DNA of 64,000 nt from Locusta migratoria (lineage: Eukaryota > Arthropoda > Insecta > Orthoptera > Acrididae): the NCBI GenBank assembly GCA_026315105.1, contig JAOYRU010002417.1:1-64000 (forward strand), written 5' to 3'. This document shows, in pieces, positions 50,101 to 62,300 of the stretch (position 1 is its first letter; every line of letters begins with the position of its first letter). Both the position numbers and the translations under genes were made by a program. The notes under the pieces were generated by a model. The model did not search any database. It was not told the origin of the DNA and was given only the letters and a program-made list of their open reading frames with translations.

Positions 50101-53100
50101 CAGTGTGGCCAGGGCGGCCAGTGCGGGTCGTTCGTGCAGCACCTGATGCTCCCTGGCCCATGGTAACTATATACATCCAAAATCATCTGCACCTTGAAAT
50201 TATGATTACTTTACCGAAACAAACGGCTAATAAATTGGATTACCATACAGAAACAGGAAAAAATATCATTTTGCGGAAAAATGAATGTAGTGGCGGTAAG
50301 TGTCAAAAGCAGTGAAAACGCGATATACGCTAGTCCGTCTAATCTGTGGTGCTGTGTCCTGAGCAGCAGTGTGGCCAGGGCGGCCAGTGCGGGTCGGTCG
50401 TGCAGCACCTGATGCTCCCTGGCCCATGGTAACTATATACATCCAAAATCATCTGCTCCTTGAAATTATGACTACTTTACCTAAACAAACGGCGAATAAA
50501 GTGGATTACCATATAGAAACAGGAAAAAATATCATTTTGCGGAAAACTGAATGTAGTGGCTGTAAGTGTCAAAGGCAGTGAAAACGCGATATACGCTAGT
50601 CGAACTAATCTGTGGTGCTGTGGCCTCAGCAGCAGTGTGGCCATGGCAGGCAGTGCTGGTCGGCCGTGCAGCACCTGATGCTCCCTGGCCCATGGTAACT
50701 ATATACATCCAAAATCATCTGCTCCTTGAAATTATGACTAATTTACCTAAACAAATGGGGAATAAAGTGGATTACCATATAGAAACAGGGAAAAATATAA
50801 TTTTGCGGAAAAATAAATGTAGTGGCTGTAAGTGTCAAAAGCAGTGACAACGCGATATACGCTAGTCGAACTAATCTGTGGTGCTGTGGCCTGAGCAGCA
50901 GTGTGGCCAGGGCGACCAGTGCGGGTCGGTGGTGCAGCACCTGATGCTCCCTGGCCCATGGTAACTATATACATCCAAAATCATCTGCTCCTTGAAATTA
51001 TGACTACTTTACCTAAACAAACGGCGAATAAAGTGGATTACCTTATAGTAACAGGAAAAAATATCATTTTGCGGAAAAATGAATGTAGTGGCTGTAAGTG
51101 TCAAAAGCAGTGAAAACGCGATATACGCTAGTCGAAGTAATCTGTGGTGCTGTGGCCTGAGCAGCAGTGTGGCCAGTTCGGCCAGTGCGGGTCGGTGGTG
51201 CAGCACCTGATGCTCCCTGGCCCATGGTAACTATATACATCCAAAATCATCTGCTCCTTGAAATTATGACTCCTTTACCTAAACAAATGGCGAATAAATT
51301 GGATTACCATATAGAAACTGGAAAAAATATCATTTTGCGGAAAAATGAATGTCGTGGCTGTGTCAAAAGCAGTGAAAACGCGATATACGCTAGTCGAACT
51401 AATCTGTGGTGCTGTGGCCTGAGCAGCAGTGTGGCCAGGGCGGCCAGTGCGGGTCGGTGGTGCAGCACCTGATGCTCCCTGGCCCATGGTAACTATATAC
51501 ATCCAAAATCATCTGCTCCTTGAAATTATGACTACTTTACCTAAACAAACGGCGAATAAAGTGGATTACCATATAGAAACAGGAAAAAATATCATTTTGC
51601 GGAAAAATGAATGTAGTGGCTGTGTCAAAAGCAGTGAAAACGCGATATACGCTAGTCGAACTAATCTGTGGTGCTGTGGCCTCAGCAGCAGTGTGGCCAT
51701 GGCGGCCAGTGCGGGTCGGCCGTGCAGCACCTGATGCTCCCTGGCCCATGGTAACTATATATATCCAAAATCATCTGCTCCTTGAAATTATGACTAATTT
51801 ACCTAAACAAACGGGGAATAAAGTGGATTACCATATAGAAACAGGAAAAAATATCATTTTGCGGAAAAATGAATGTAGTGGCTGTAAGTGTCAAAAGCAG
51901 TGAAAACGCGATATACGCTAGTCGAACTAATCTGTGGTGCTGTGGCCTCAGCAGCTGTGTGGCCATGGCGGCCAGTGCGGGTCGGTGGTGCAGCACCTGA
52001 TGCTCCCTGGCCCATGGTAACTATATACATCCAAAATCAACTGCTCCTTGAAATTATGACTACTTTACCTAAACAAACGGCGAATAAAGTGGATTACCAT
52101 ATAGAAACAGGAAAAAATATCATTTTGCGGAAAAATGTATGTAGTGGCTGTAAGTGTCAAAAGCAGTGAAAACGCGATATACGCTAGTCGAACTAATCTG
52201 TGGTGCTGTGGCCTGAACAGCAGTGTGGCCAGGGCGGCCAGTGCGGGTCGGTGGTGCAGCACCTGATGCTCCCTGGCCCATGGTAACTATATACATCCAA
52301 AATCATCTGCTCCTTGAAATTATGACTACTTTACCTAAACAAACGGCGAATAAAGTGGATTACCATATAGAAAAAGGAAAAAATATCATTTTGCGGAAAA
52401 ATGAATGTAGTGGCTGTGTCAAAAGCAGTGAAAACGCGGTATACGCTAGTCGAACTAATCTGTGGTGCTGTGGCCTGAGCAGCAGTGTGGCCAGGGCGGC
52501 CAGTGCGGGTCGGTCGTGCAGCACCTGATGCTCCCTGGCCCATGGTAACTATATACATCCAAAATCATCTGCTCCTTGAAATTATGAGTACTTTACCTAA
52601 ACAAACGGCGAATAAAGTGGATTACCATATAGAAACAGGAAAAAATATCATTTTGCGGATAAATGAATGTAGTGGTTGTAAGTGTCAAAAGCAGTGAAAA
52701 CGCGATATACGCTAGTCGAACTAATCTGTGGTGCTGTGGCCTGAGCAGCAGTGTGGCCAGGGCGGCCAGTGCGGGTCGGTCGTGCAGCACCTGATGCTCC
52801 CTGGCCCATGGTAACTATATACATCCAAAATCATCTGCTCCTTGAAATTATGACTACTTTACCTAAACAAACAGCGAATAAAGTGGATTACCAAATAGAA
52901 ACAGGAAAAAATATCATTTTGCGGAAAAATGAATGTAGTGGCTGTGTCAAAAGCAGTGAAAACGCGATATACGCTAGTCGAACTAATCTGTGGTGCTGTG
53001 GCCTCAGCAGCAGTGTGGCCATGGCGGCCAGTGCGGGTCGGCCTTGCAGCACCTGTTGCTCCCTGGCCCATGGTAACTATATACATCCAAAATCATCTGC

Positions 53101-54334
53101 TCCTTGAAATTATGACTAATTTACCTAAACAAACGGGGAATAAAGTGGATTACCATATAGAAACAGGGAAAAAATAATTTTGCGGAAAAATAAATGTAGT
53201 GGCTGTTTCAAAAGCAGTGAAAACGCGATATACGCTAGTCGAACTAATCTGTGGTGCTGTGGCCTGAGCAGCAGTGTGGCCAGGGCGGCCAGTGCGGCTC
53301 GGTGGTGCAGCACCTGATGCTCCCTCGCCCATGGTAACTATATACATCCAAAATCATCTGCTCCTTGAAATTATGACTACTTTACCTAAACTAACGGCGA
53401 ATAAAGTGGATTACCATCTAGAAACAGGAAAAAGTATCATTTTGCGGATAAATGAATGTAGTGGTTGTAAGTGTCAAAAGCAGTGAAAACGCGATATACG
53501 CTAGTCGATCTAATCTGTGGTGCTGTGGCCTGAGCAGCAGTGTGGCCAGGGCGGCCAGTGCGGGTCGGTCGTGCAGCACCTGATGCTCCCTGGCCCATGG
53601 TAACTATATACATCCAAAATCATCTGCTCCTTGAAATTATGACTACTTTACCTAAACAAACGGCGAATAAAGTGGATTACCATATAGAAACAGGAAAAAA
53701 TATCATTTTGCGGAAAAATGAATGTAGTGGCTGTAAGTGTCAAAGGCAGTGAAAACGCGATATACGCTAGTCGAACTAATCTGTGGTGCTGTGGCCTCAG
53801 CAGCAGTGTGGCCATGGCGGCCAGTGCGTGTCGGCCGTGCAGCACCTGATGCTCCCTGGCCCATGGTAACTATATACATCCAAAATCATCTGCTCCTTGA
53901 AATTATGACTACTTTACCTAAACAAACGGCGAATAAAGTGGATTACCATATAGAAACAGGAAAAAAATATCATTTTGCGGAAAAATGAATGTAGTGGCTG
54001 TAAGTGTCAAAAGCAGTGAAAACGCGATATACGCTAGTCGAAGTAATCTGTGGTGCTGTGGCCTGAGCAGCAGTGTGGCCAAGGCGGCCAGTGCGGGTCG
54101 GTGGTGCAGCACCTGATGCTCCCTGGCCCATGGTAACTATATACATCCAAAATCATCTGCTCCTTGAAATTATGACTACTTTACCTAAACAAATGGCGAA
54201 TAAATTGGATTACCATATAGAAACAGGAAAAAATATCATTTTGCGGAAAAATGAATGTAGTGGCTGTGTCAAAGGCAGTGAAAACGCGATATACGCTAGT
54301 CGAACTAATCTGTGGTGCTGTGGCCTGAGCAGCA

Positions 54335-54596
54335 GTGTGGCCAGGGCGGCCAGTGGGGGTCGGTGGTGCAGCACCTGATGCTCCCTGGCCCATGGTAACT
54401 ATATACATCCAAAATCATCTGCTCCTTGAAATTATGACTACTTTACCTAAACAAACGGCGAATAAAGTGGATTACCATATAGAAACAGGAAAAAATATCA
54501 TTTTGCGGAAAAATGAATGTAGTGGCTGTGTCAAAAGCAGTGAAAACGCGGTAAACGCTAGTCGAACTAATCTGTGGTGCTGTGGCCTGAGCAGCA
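54335..54596 (+). repeat. Reference 262-bp monomer (4-bp deletion class)
   Basis: Matches the 266-bp monomer except that GGCTGTAAGTGTC reads GGCTGTGTC; the GTGT lies at 54528-54531. The lost 4 bp lie between GT direct repeats (GT-AA-GT), which fits a single replication-slippage event. It sits in a run of three such units (54335, 54597 and the preceding 54073). The only example I found before 19.7 kb is 15728-15989. The class is used repeatedly in the HORs after 19.7 kb and is very common after 40 kb. Confidence 0.95.
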
Positions 54597-55657
54597 GTGT
54601 GGCCAGGGCGGCCAGTGCGGGTCGGGCGTGCAGCACCTGATGCTCCCTGGCCCATGGTAACTATATACATCCAAAATCATCTGCTCCTTGAAATTATGAC
54701 TACTTTACCTAAACAAACGGCGAATAAAGTGGATTACCATATAGAAACAGGAAAAAATATCATTTTGCGGATCAATGAATGTAGTGGCTGTGTCAAAAGC
54801 AGTGAAAACGCGGTAAACGCTAGTCGAACTAATCTGTGGTGCTGTGGCCTGAGCAGCAGTGTGGCCAGGGCGGCCAGTGCGGGTCTGTGGTGCAGCACCT
54901 AATGCTCCCTGGCCCATGGTAACTATATACATCCAAAATCATCTGCTCCTTGAAATTATGACTACTTTACCTAAACAAACGGCGAATAAAGTGGATTACC
55001 ATATAGAAACAGGAAAAAATATCATTTTGCGGAAAAATGAATATAGTGGCTGTAAGTGTCAAAAGCAGTGAAAACGCGATATATGCTAGTCGAACTAATC
55101 TGTGGTGCTGTGGCCTCAGCAGCAGTGTGGCCATGGCGGCCAGTGCGGGTCGGCCGTGCAGCACCTGATGCTCCCTGGCCCATGGTAACTATATACATCC
55201 AAAATCATCTGCTCCTTGAAATTATGACTACTTTACCTAAACAAACGGCGAATAAAGTGGATTACCATATAGAAACAGGAAAAAATATCATTTTGCGGAA
55301 AAATGAATATAGTGGCTGTAAGTGTCAAAAGCAGTGAAAACGCGATATACGCTAGTCGAACTAATCTGTGGTGCTGTGGCCTGAGCAGCAGTGTGGCCAG
55401 GGCGGCCAGTGCGGGTCGGTGGTGCAGCACCTGATGCTCCCTGGCCCATGGTAACTATATACATCCAAAATCATCTGCTCCTTGAAAATTATGACTACTT
55501 TACCTAAACAAACGGCGAATAAAGTGGATTACCATATAGAAACAGGAAAAAATATCATTTTGCGGAAATATGAATGTAGTGGCTGTAAGTGTCAAAAGCA
55601 GTGAAAACGCGATATACGCTAGTCGAACTAATCTGTGGTGCTGTGGCCTCAGCAGCT

Positions 55658-55923
55658 GTGTGGCCATGGCGGCCAGTGCGGGTCGGTGGTACAGCACCTG
55701 ATGCTCCCTGGCCCATGGTAACTATATACATCCAAAATCATCTGCTCCTTGAAATTATGACTACTTTACCTAAACAAACGGCGAATAAAGTGGATTACCA
55801 TATAGAAACAGGAAAAAATATCATTTTGCGGAAAAATAAATGTAGTGGCTGTAAGTGTCAAAAGCAGTGAAAACGCGATATACGCTAGTCGAACTAATCT
55901 GTGGTGCTGTGGCCTGAGCAGCA
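55658..55923. repeat. Monomer present only in copy 1 of the 22-mer HOR
   Basis: This 266-bp unit (GCAGCTGTGTGGCCATGG just upstream, GGTGGTACAGC inside) lies between the units matching 61194 and 61460 of copy 2, which are directly adjacent there. The gain or loss is exactly one monomer, as expected for unequal exchange. A similar GCAGCTGTGTGG unit occurs at 51957. Confidence 0.88.
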
Positions 55924-58900
55924 GTGTGGCCAGGGCGGCCAGTGCGGGTCGGTGGTGCAGCACCTGATGCTCCCTGGCACATGGTAACTATATACATCCA
56001 AAATCATATGCTCCTTGAAATTATGACTACTTTACCTAAACAAACGTCGAATAAAGTGGATTACCATATAGAAACAGGAAAAAATATCATTTTGCGGAAA
56101 AATGAATGTAGTGGCTGTGTCAAAAGCAGTGAAAACGCGGTATACGCTAGTCGAACTAATCTGTGGTGCTGTGGCCTGAGCATCAGTGTGGCCAGGGCGG
56201 CCAGTGCGGGTCGGGCGTGCAGCACCTGATGCTCCCTGGCCCATGGTAACTATATACATCCAAAATCATCTGCTCCTTGAAATTATGACTACTTTACCTA
56301 AACAAACGGCGAATTAAGTGGATTACCATATAGAAACAGGAAATAATATCATTTTGCGGAAAAATGAATGTAGTGGCTGTGTCAAAAGCAGTGAAAACGC
56401 GGTATACGCTAGTCGAACTAATCTGTGGTGCTGTGGCCTGAGCAGCAGTGTGGCCAGGGCGGCCAGTGCGGGTCGGTCGTGCAGCACCTGATGCTCCCTG
56501 GCAAATGGTAACTATATACATCCAAAATCATCTGCTCCTTGAAATTATGACTACTTTACCTAAACAAACGGCGAATAAAGTGGATTACCATATAGAAACA
56601 GGAAAAAATATCATTTTGCGGATAAATGAATGTAGTGGTTGTAAGTGTCAAAAGCAGTGAAAACGCGATATACGCTAGTCGAACTAATCTGTGGTGCTGT
56701 GGCCTGAGCAGCAGTGTGGCCAGGGCGGCCAGTGCGGGTCGGTCGTGCAGCACCTGATGCTCCCTGGCCCATGGTAAACTATATACATCCAAAATCATCT
56801 GCTCCTTGAAATTATGACTACTTTACCTAAACAAACGGCGAATAAAGTGGATTACCAAATAGAAACAGGAAAAAAATATCATTTTGTGGAAAAATGAATG
56901 TAGTGGCTGTGTCAAAAGCTGTGAAAACGCGATATACGCTAGTCGAACTAATCTGTGGTGCTGTGGCCTCAGCAGCAGTGTGGCCATGGCGGCCAGTGCG
57001 GGTCGGCCTTGCAGCACCTGTTGCTCCCTGGTCCATGGTAACTATATACATCCAAAATCATCTGCTCCTTGAAATTATGACTACTTTACCTAAACAAACG
57101 GGGAATAAAGTGGATTACCATATAGAAAAAAGGAAAAATATAATTTTGCGGAAAAATAAATGTAGTGGCTGTGTCAAAAGCAGTGAAAACGCGATATACG
57201 CTAGTCGAACTAATCTGTGGTGCTGTGGCCTCAGCAGCAGTGTGGCCATGGCGGCCAGTGCGGGTCGGCCTTGCAGCACCTGTTGCTCCCTGGTCCATGG
57301 TAACTATATACATCCAAAATCATCTGCTCCTTGAAATTATGACTACTTTACCTAAACAAACGGCGAATAAAGTGGATTACCATATAGAAAAAGGGAAAAA
57401 TATAATTTTGCGGAAAAATAAATGTAGTGGCTGTGTCAAAAGCAGTGAAAACGCGGTATACGCTAGTCGAACTAATCTGTGGTGCTGTGGCCTGAGCAGC
57501 AGTGTGGCCAGGGCGGCCAGTGCGGGTCGGTCGTGCAGCACCTGATGCTCCCTGGCCCATGGTAACTATATACATCCAAAATCATCTGCTCCTTGAAATT
57601 ATGACTACTTTACCTAACAAACGGCGAATAAAGTGGATTACCAAATAGAAACAGGAAAAAATATCATTTTGCGGAAAAATGAATGTAGTGGCTGTGTCAA
57701 AAGCTGTGAAAACGCGATATACGCTAGTCGAACTAATCTGTGGTGCTGTGGCCTCAGCAGCAGTGTGGCCATGGCGGCCAGTGCGGGTCGGCCTTGCAGC
57801 ACCTGTTGCTCCCTGGTCCATGGTAACTATATACATCCAAAATCATCTGCTCCTTGAAATTATGACTGATTTACCTAAACAAACGGGGAATAAAGTGGAT
57901 TACCATATAGAAAAAGGGAAAAATATAATTTTGCGGAAAAATAAATGTAGTGGCTGTGTCAAAAGCAGTGAAAACGCGATATACGCTAGTCGAACTAATC
58001 TGTGGTGCTGTGGCCTGAGCAGCAGTGTGGCCAGGGCGGCCAGTGCGGGTCGGTCGTGCAGCACCTGATGCTCCCTGGCCCATGGTAACTATATACATCC
58101 AAAATCATCTGCTCCTTGAAATTATGACTAATTTACCTAAACAAACGGGGAATAAAGTGGATTACCATATAGAAAAAGGGAAAAAATATAATTTTGCGGA
58201 AAAATAAATGTAGTGGCTGTGTCAAAAGCAGTGAAAACGCGATATACGCTAGTCGAACTAATCTGTGGTGCTGTGGCCTGAGCAGCAGTGTGGCCAGGGC
58301 GGCCAGTGCGGGTCGGTGGTGCAGCACCTGATGCTCCCTGGCCCATGGTAACTATATACATCCAAAATCATCTGCTCCTTGAAATTATGACTACTTTACC
58401 TAAACTAACGGCGAATAAAGTGGATTACCATATAGAAACAGGAAAAAGTATCATTTTGCGGATAAATGAATGTAGTGGTTGTAAGTGTCAAAAGCAGTGA
58501 AAACGCGATATACGCTAGTCGAACTAATGTGTGGTGCTGTGGCCTGAGCAGCAGTGTGGCCAGGGCGGCCAGTGCGGGTCGGTCGTGCAGCACCTGATGC
58601 TCCCTGTCCCATGGTAACTATATACATCCAAAATCATCTGCTCCTTGAAATTATGACTACTTTACCTAAACAAACGGCGAATAAAGTGGATTACCATATA
58701 GAAACAGGAAAAAATATCATTTTGCGGAAAAATGAATGTAGTGGCTGTGTCAAAAGCAGTGAAAACGCGATATACGCTAGTCGGAGTAATCTGTGGTGCT
58801 GTGGCCTGAGCAGCAGTGTGGCCAGGGCAGCCAGTGCGGGTCGGTGGTGCAGCACCTGATGCTCCCTGGCCCATGGTAACTATATACATCCAAAATCATC

Positions 58901-59343
58901 TGCTCCTTGAAATTATGACTACTTTACCTAAACAAACGGCGAATAAAGTGGATTACCATATAGAAACAGGAAAAAATATCATTTTGCGGAAAAATGAATG
59001 TAGTGGCTGTGTCAAAAGCAGTGAAAACGCGGTATACGCTAGTCGAACTAATCTGTGGTGCTGTGGCCTGAGCATCAGTGTGGCCAGGGCGGCCAGTGCG
59101 GGTCGGGCGTGCAGCACCTGATGCTCCCTGGCCCATGGTAACTATATACATCCAAAATCATCTGCTCCTTGAAATTATGACTACTTTACCTAAACTAACG
59201 GCGAATAAAGTGGATTACCATATAGAAACAGGAAAAAGTATCATTTTGCGGATAAATGAATGTAGTGGTTGTAAGTGTCAAAAGCAGTGAAAACGCGATA
59301 TACGCTAGTCGATCTAATCTGTGGTGCTGTGGCCTGAGCAGCA

Positions 59344-62300
59344 GTGTGGCCAGGGCGGCCAGTGCGGGTCGGTCGTGCAGCACCTGATGCTCCCTGGCCC
59401 ATGGTAACTATATACATCCAAAATCATCTGCTCCTTGAAATTATGACTACTTTACCTAAACAAACGGCGAATAAAGTGGATTACCATATAGAAACAGGAA
59501 AAAATATCATTTTGCGGAAAAATGAATGTAGTGGCTGTAAGTGTCAAAGGCAGTGAAAACGCGATATACGCTAGTCGAACTAATCTGTGGTGCTGTGGCC
59601 TCAGCAGCAGTGTGGCCATGGCGGCCAGTGCGTGTCGGCCGTGCAGCACCTGATGCTCCCTGGCCCATGGTAACTATATACATCCAAAATCATCTGCTCC
59701 TTGAAATTATGACTACTTTACCTAAACAAACGGCGAATAAAGTGGATTACCATATAGAAACAGGAAAAAATATCATTTTGCGGAAAAATGAATGTAGTGG
59801 CTGTAAGTGTCAAAAGCAGTGAAAACGCGATATACGCTAGTCGAAGTAATCTGTGGTGCTGTGGCCTGAGCAGCAGTGTGGCCAAGGCGGCCAGTGCGGG
59901 TCGGTGGTGCAGCACCTGATGCTCCCTGGCCCATGGTAACTATATACATCCAAAATCATCTGCTCCTTGAAATTATGACTACTTTACCTAAACAAATGGC
60001 GAATAAATTGGATTACCATATAGAAACAGGAAAAAATATCATTTTGCGGAAAAATGAATGTAGTGGCTGTGTCAAAGGCAGTGAAAACGCGATATACGCT
60101 AGTCGAACTAATCTGTGGTGCTGTGGCCTGAGCAGCAGTGTGGCCAGGGCGGCCAGTGGGGGTCGGTGGTGCAGCACCTGATGCTCCCTGGCCCATGGTA
60201 ACTATATACATCCAAAATCATCTGCTCCTTGAAATTATGACTACTTTACCTAAACAAACGGCGAATAAAGTGGATTACCATATAGAAACAGGAAAAAATA
60301 TCATTTTGCGGAAAAATGAATGTAGTGGCTGTGTCAAAAGCAGTGAAAACGCGGTAAACGCTAGTCGAACTAATCTGTGGTGCTGTGGCCTGAGCAGCAG
60401 TGTGGCCAGGGCGGCCAGTGCGGGTCGGGCGTGCAGCACCTGATGCTCCCTGGCCCATGGTAACTATATACATCCAAAATCATCTGCTCCTTGAAATTAT
60501 GACTACTTTACCTAAACAAACGGCGAATAAAGTGGATTACCATATAGAAACAGGAAATAATATCATTTTGCGGATCAATGAATGTAGTGGCTGTGTCAAA
60601 AGCAGTGAAAACGCGGTAAACGCTAGTCGAACTAATCTGTGGTGCTGTGGCCTGAGCAGCAGTGTGGCCAGGGCGGCCAGTGCGGGTCTGTGGTGCAGCA
60701 CCTAATGCTCCCTGGCCCATGGTAACTATATACATCCAAAATCATCTGCTCCTTGAAATTATGACTACTTTACCTAAACAAACGGCGAATAAAGTGGATT
60801 ACCATATAGAAACAGGAAAAAATATCATTTTGCGGAAAAATGAATATAGTGGCTGTAAGTGTCAAAAGCAGTGAAAACGCGATATATGCTAGTCGAACTA
60901 ATCTGTGGTGCTGTGGCCTCAGCAGCAGTGTGGCCATGGCGGCCAGTGCGGGTCGGCCGTGCAGCACCTGATGCTCCCTGGCCCATGGTAACTATATACA
61001 TCCAAAATCATCTGCTCCTTGAAATTATGACTACTTTACCTAAACAAACGGCGAATAAAGTGGATTACCATATAGAAACAGGAAAAAATATCATTTTGCG
61101 GAAAAATGAATATAGTGGCTGTAAGTGTCAAAAGCAGTGAAAACGCGATATACGCCAGTCGAACTAATCTGTGGTGCTGTGGCCTGAGCAGCAGTGTGGC
61201 CAGGGCGGCCAGTGCGGGTCGGTGGTGCAGCACCTGATGCTCCCTGGCCCATGGTAACTATATACATCCAAAATCATCTGCTCCTTGAAATTATGACTAC
61301 TTTACCTAAACAAACGGCGAATAAAGTGGATTACCATATAGAAACAGGAAAAAATATCATTTTGCGGAAATATGAATGTAGTGGCTGTAAGTGTCAAAAG
61401 CAGTGAAAACGCGATATACGCTAGTCGAACTAATCTGTGGTGCTGTGGCCTGAGCAGCAGTGTGGCCAGGGCGGCCAGTGCGGGTCGGTGGTGCAGCACC
61501 TGATGCTCCCTGGCACATGGTAACTATATACATCCAAAATCATATGCTCCTTGAAATTATGACTACTTTACCTAAACAAACGTCGAATAAAGTGGATTAC
61601 CATATAGAAACAGGAAAAAATATCATTTTGCGGAAAAATGAATGTAGTGGCTGTGTCAAAAGCAGTGAAAACGCGGTATACGCTAGTCGAACTAATCTGT
61701 GGTGTTGTGGCCTGAGCATCAGTGTGGCCAGGGCGGCCAGTGCGGGTCGGGCGTGCAGCACCTGATGCTCCCTGGCCCATGGTAACTATATACATCCAAA
61801 ATCATCTGCTCCTTGAAATTATGACTACTTTACCTAAACAAACGGCGAATTAAGTGGATTACCATATAGAAACAGGAAATAATATCATTTTGCGGAAAAA
61901 TGAATGTAGTGGCTGTGTCAAAAGCAGTGAAAACGCGGTATACGCTAGTCGAACTAATCTGTGGTGCTGTGGCCTGAGCAGCAGTGTGGCCAGGGCGGCC
62001 AGTGCGGGTCGGTCGTGCAGCACCTGATGCTCCCTGGCAAATGGTAACTATATACATCCAAAATCATCTGCTCCTTGAAATTATGACTACTTTACCTAAA
62101 CAAACGGCGAATAAAGTGGATTACCATATAGAAACAGGAAAAAATATCATTTTGCGGATAAATGAATGTAGTGGTTGTAAGTGTCAAAAGCAGTGAAAAC
62201 GCTATATACGCTAGTCGAACTAATCTGTGGTGCTGTGGCCTGAGCAGCAGTGTGGCCAGGGCGGCCAGTGCGGGTCGGTCGTGCAGCACCTGATGCTCCC

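Larger units (their letters stand above)
42174..53539. repeat. Mixed 262/266-bp satellite domain
   Basis: About 43 monomers with local, short-lived repeat patterns. It contains a cluster of TAATTATCTAAAC units, one 1,058-bp four-unit duplication (48350-50100) and GGCCATTGCGG units alternating with standard ones. Monomer length varies from about 260 to 267 bp because single-base indels are more frequent than in the HOR domains. I see no gene or foreign sequence in it. Confidence 0.8.
53540..59343. repeat. 22-mer HOR, copy 1 (5,804 bp)
   Basis: Twenty-two monomers, of which about half are 262 bp, as the total length requires. Ordered markers include GTGCGTGTCGGCC, AAACAAATGGCG, CAGTGGGGGTC, AGCACCTAATGC, GAATATAGTGG (twice), CTGGCACATGG, GCGAATTAAG, CTGGCAAATGG, CCAAATAGAAAC and CAGCACCTGTTGCTCC. 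All recur in order from 59344. Differences from copy 2 are one whole monomer (55658-55923, absent there) and several single-base changes in A-runs. Confidence 0.93.

Noticed and set aside
56894..57334. Longest open frame in the satellite, 146 codons, repeated at 62428-62868
   Set aside because: It spans adjacent 262-bp monomers whose indels happen to avoid stops. The matching frame is broken in most other copies, and the second occurrence is explained by the 22-mer HOR duplication.
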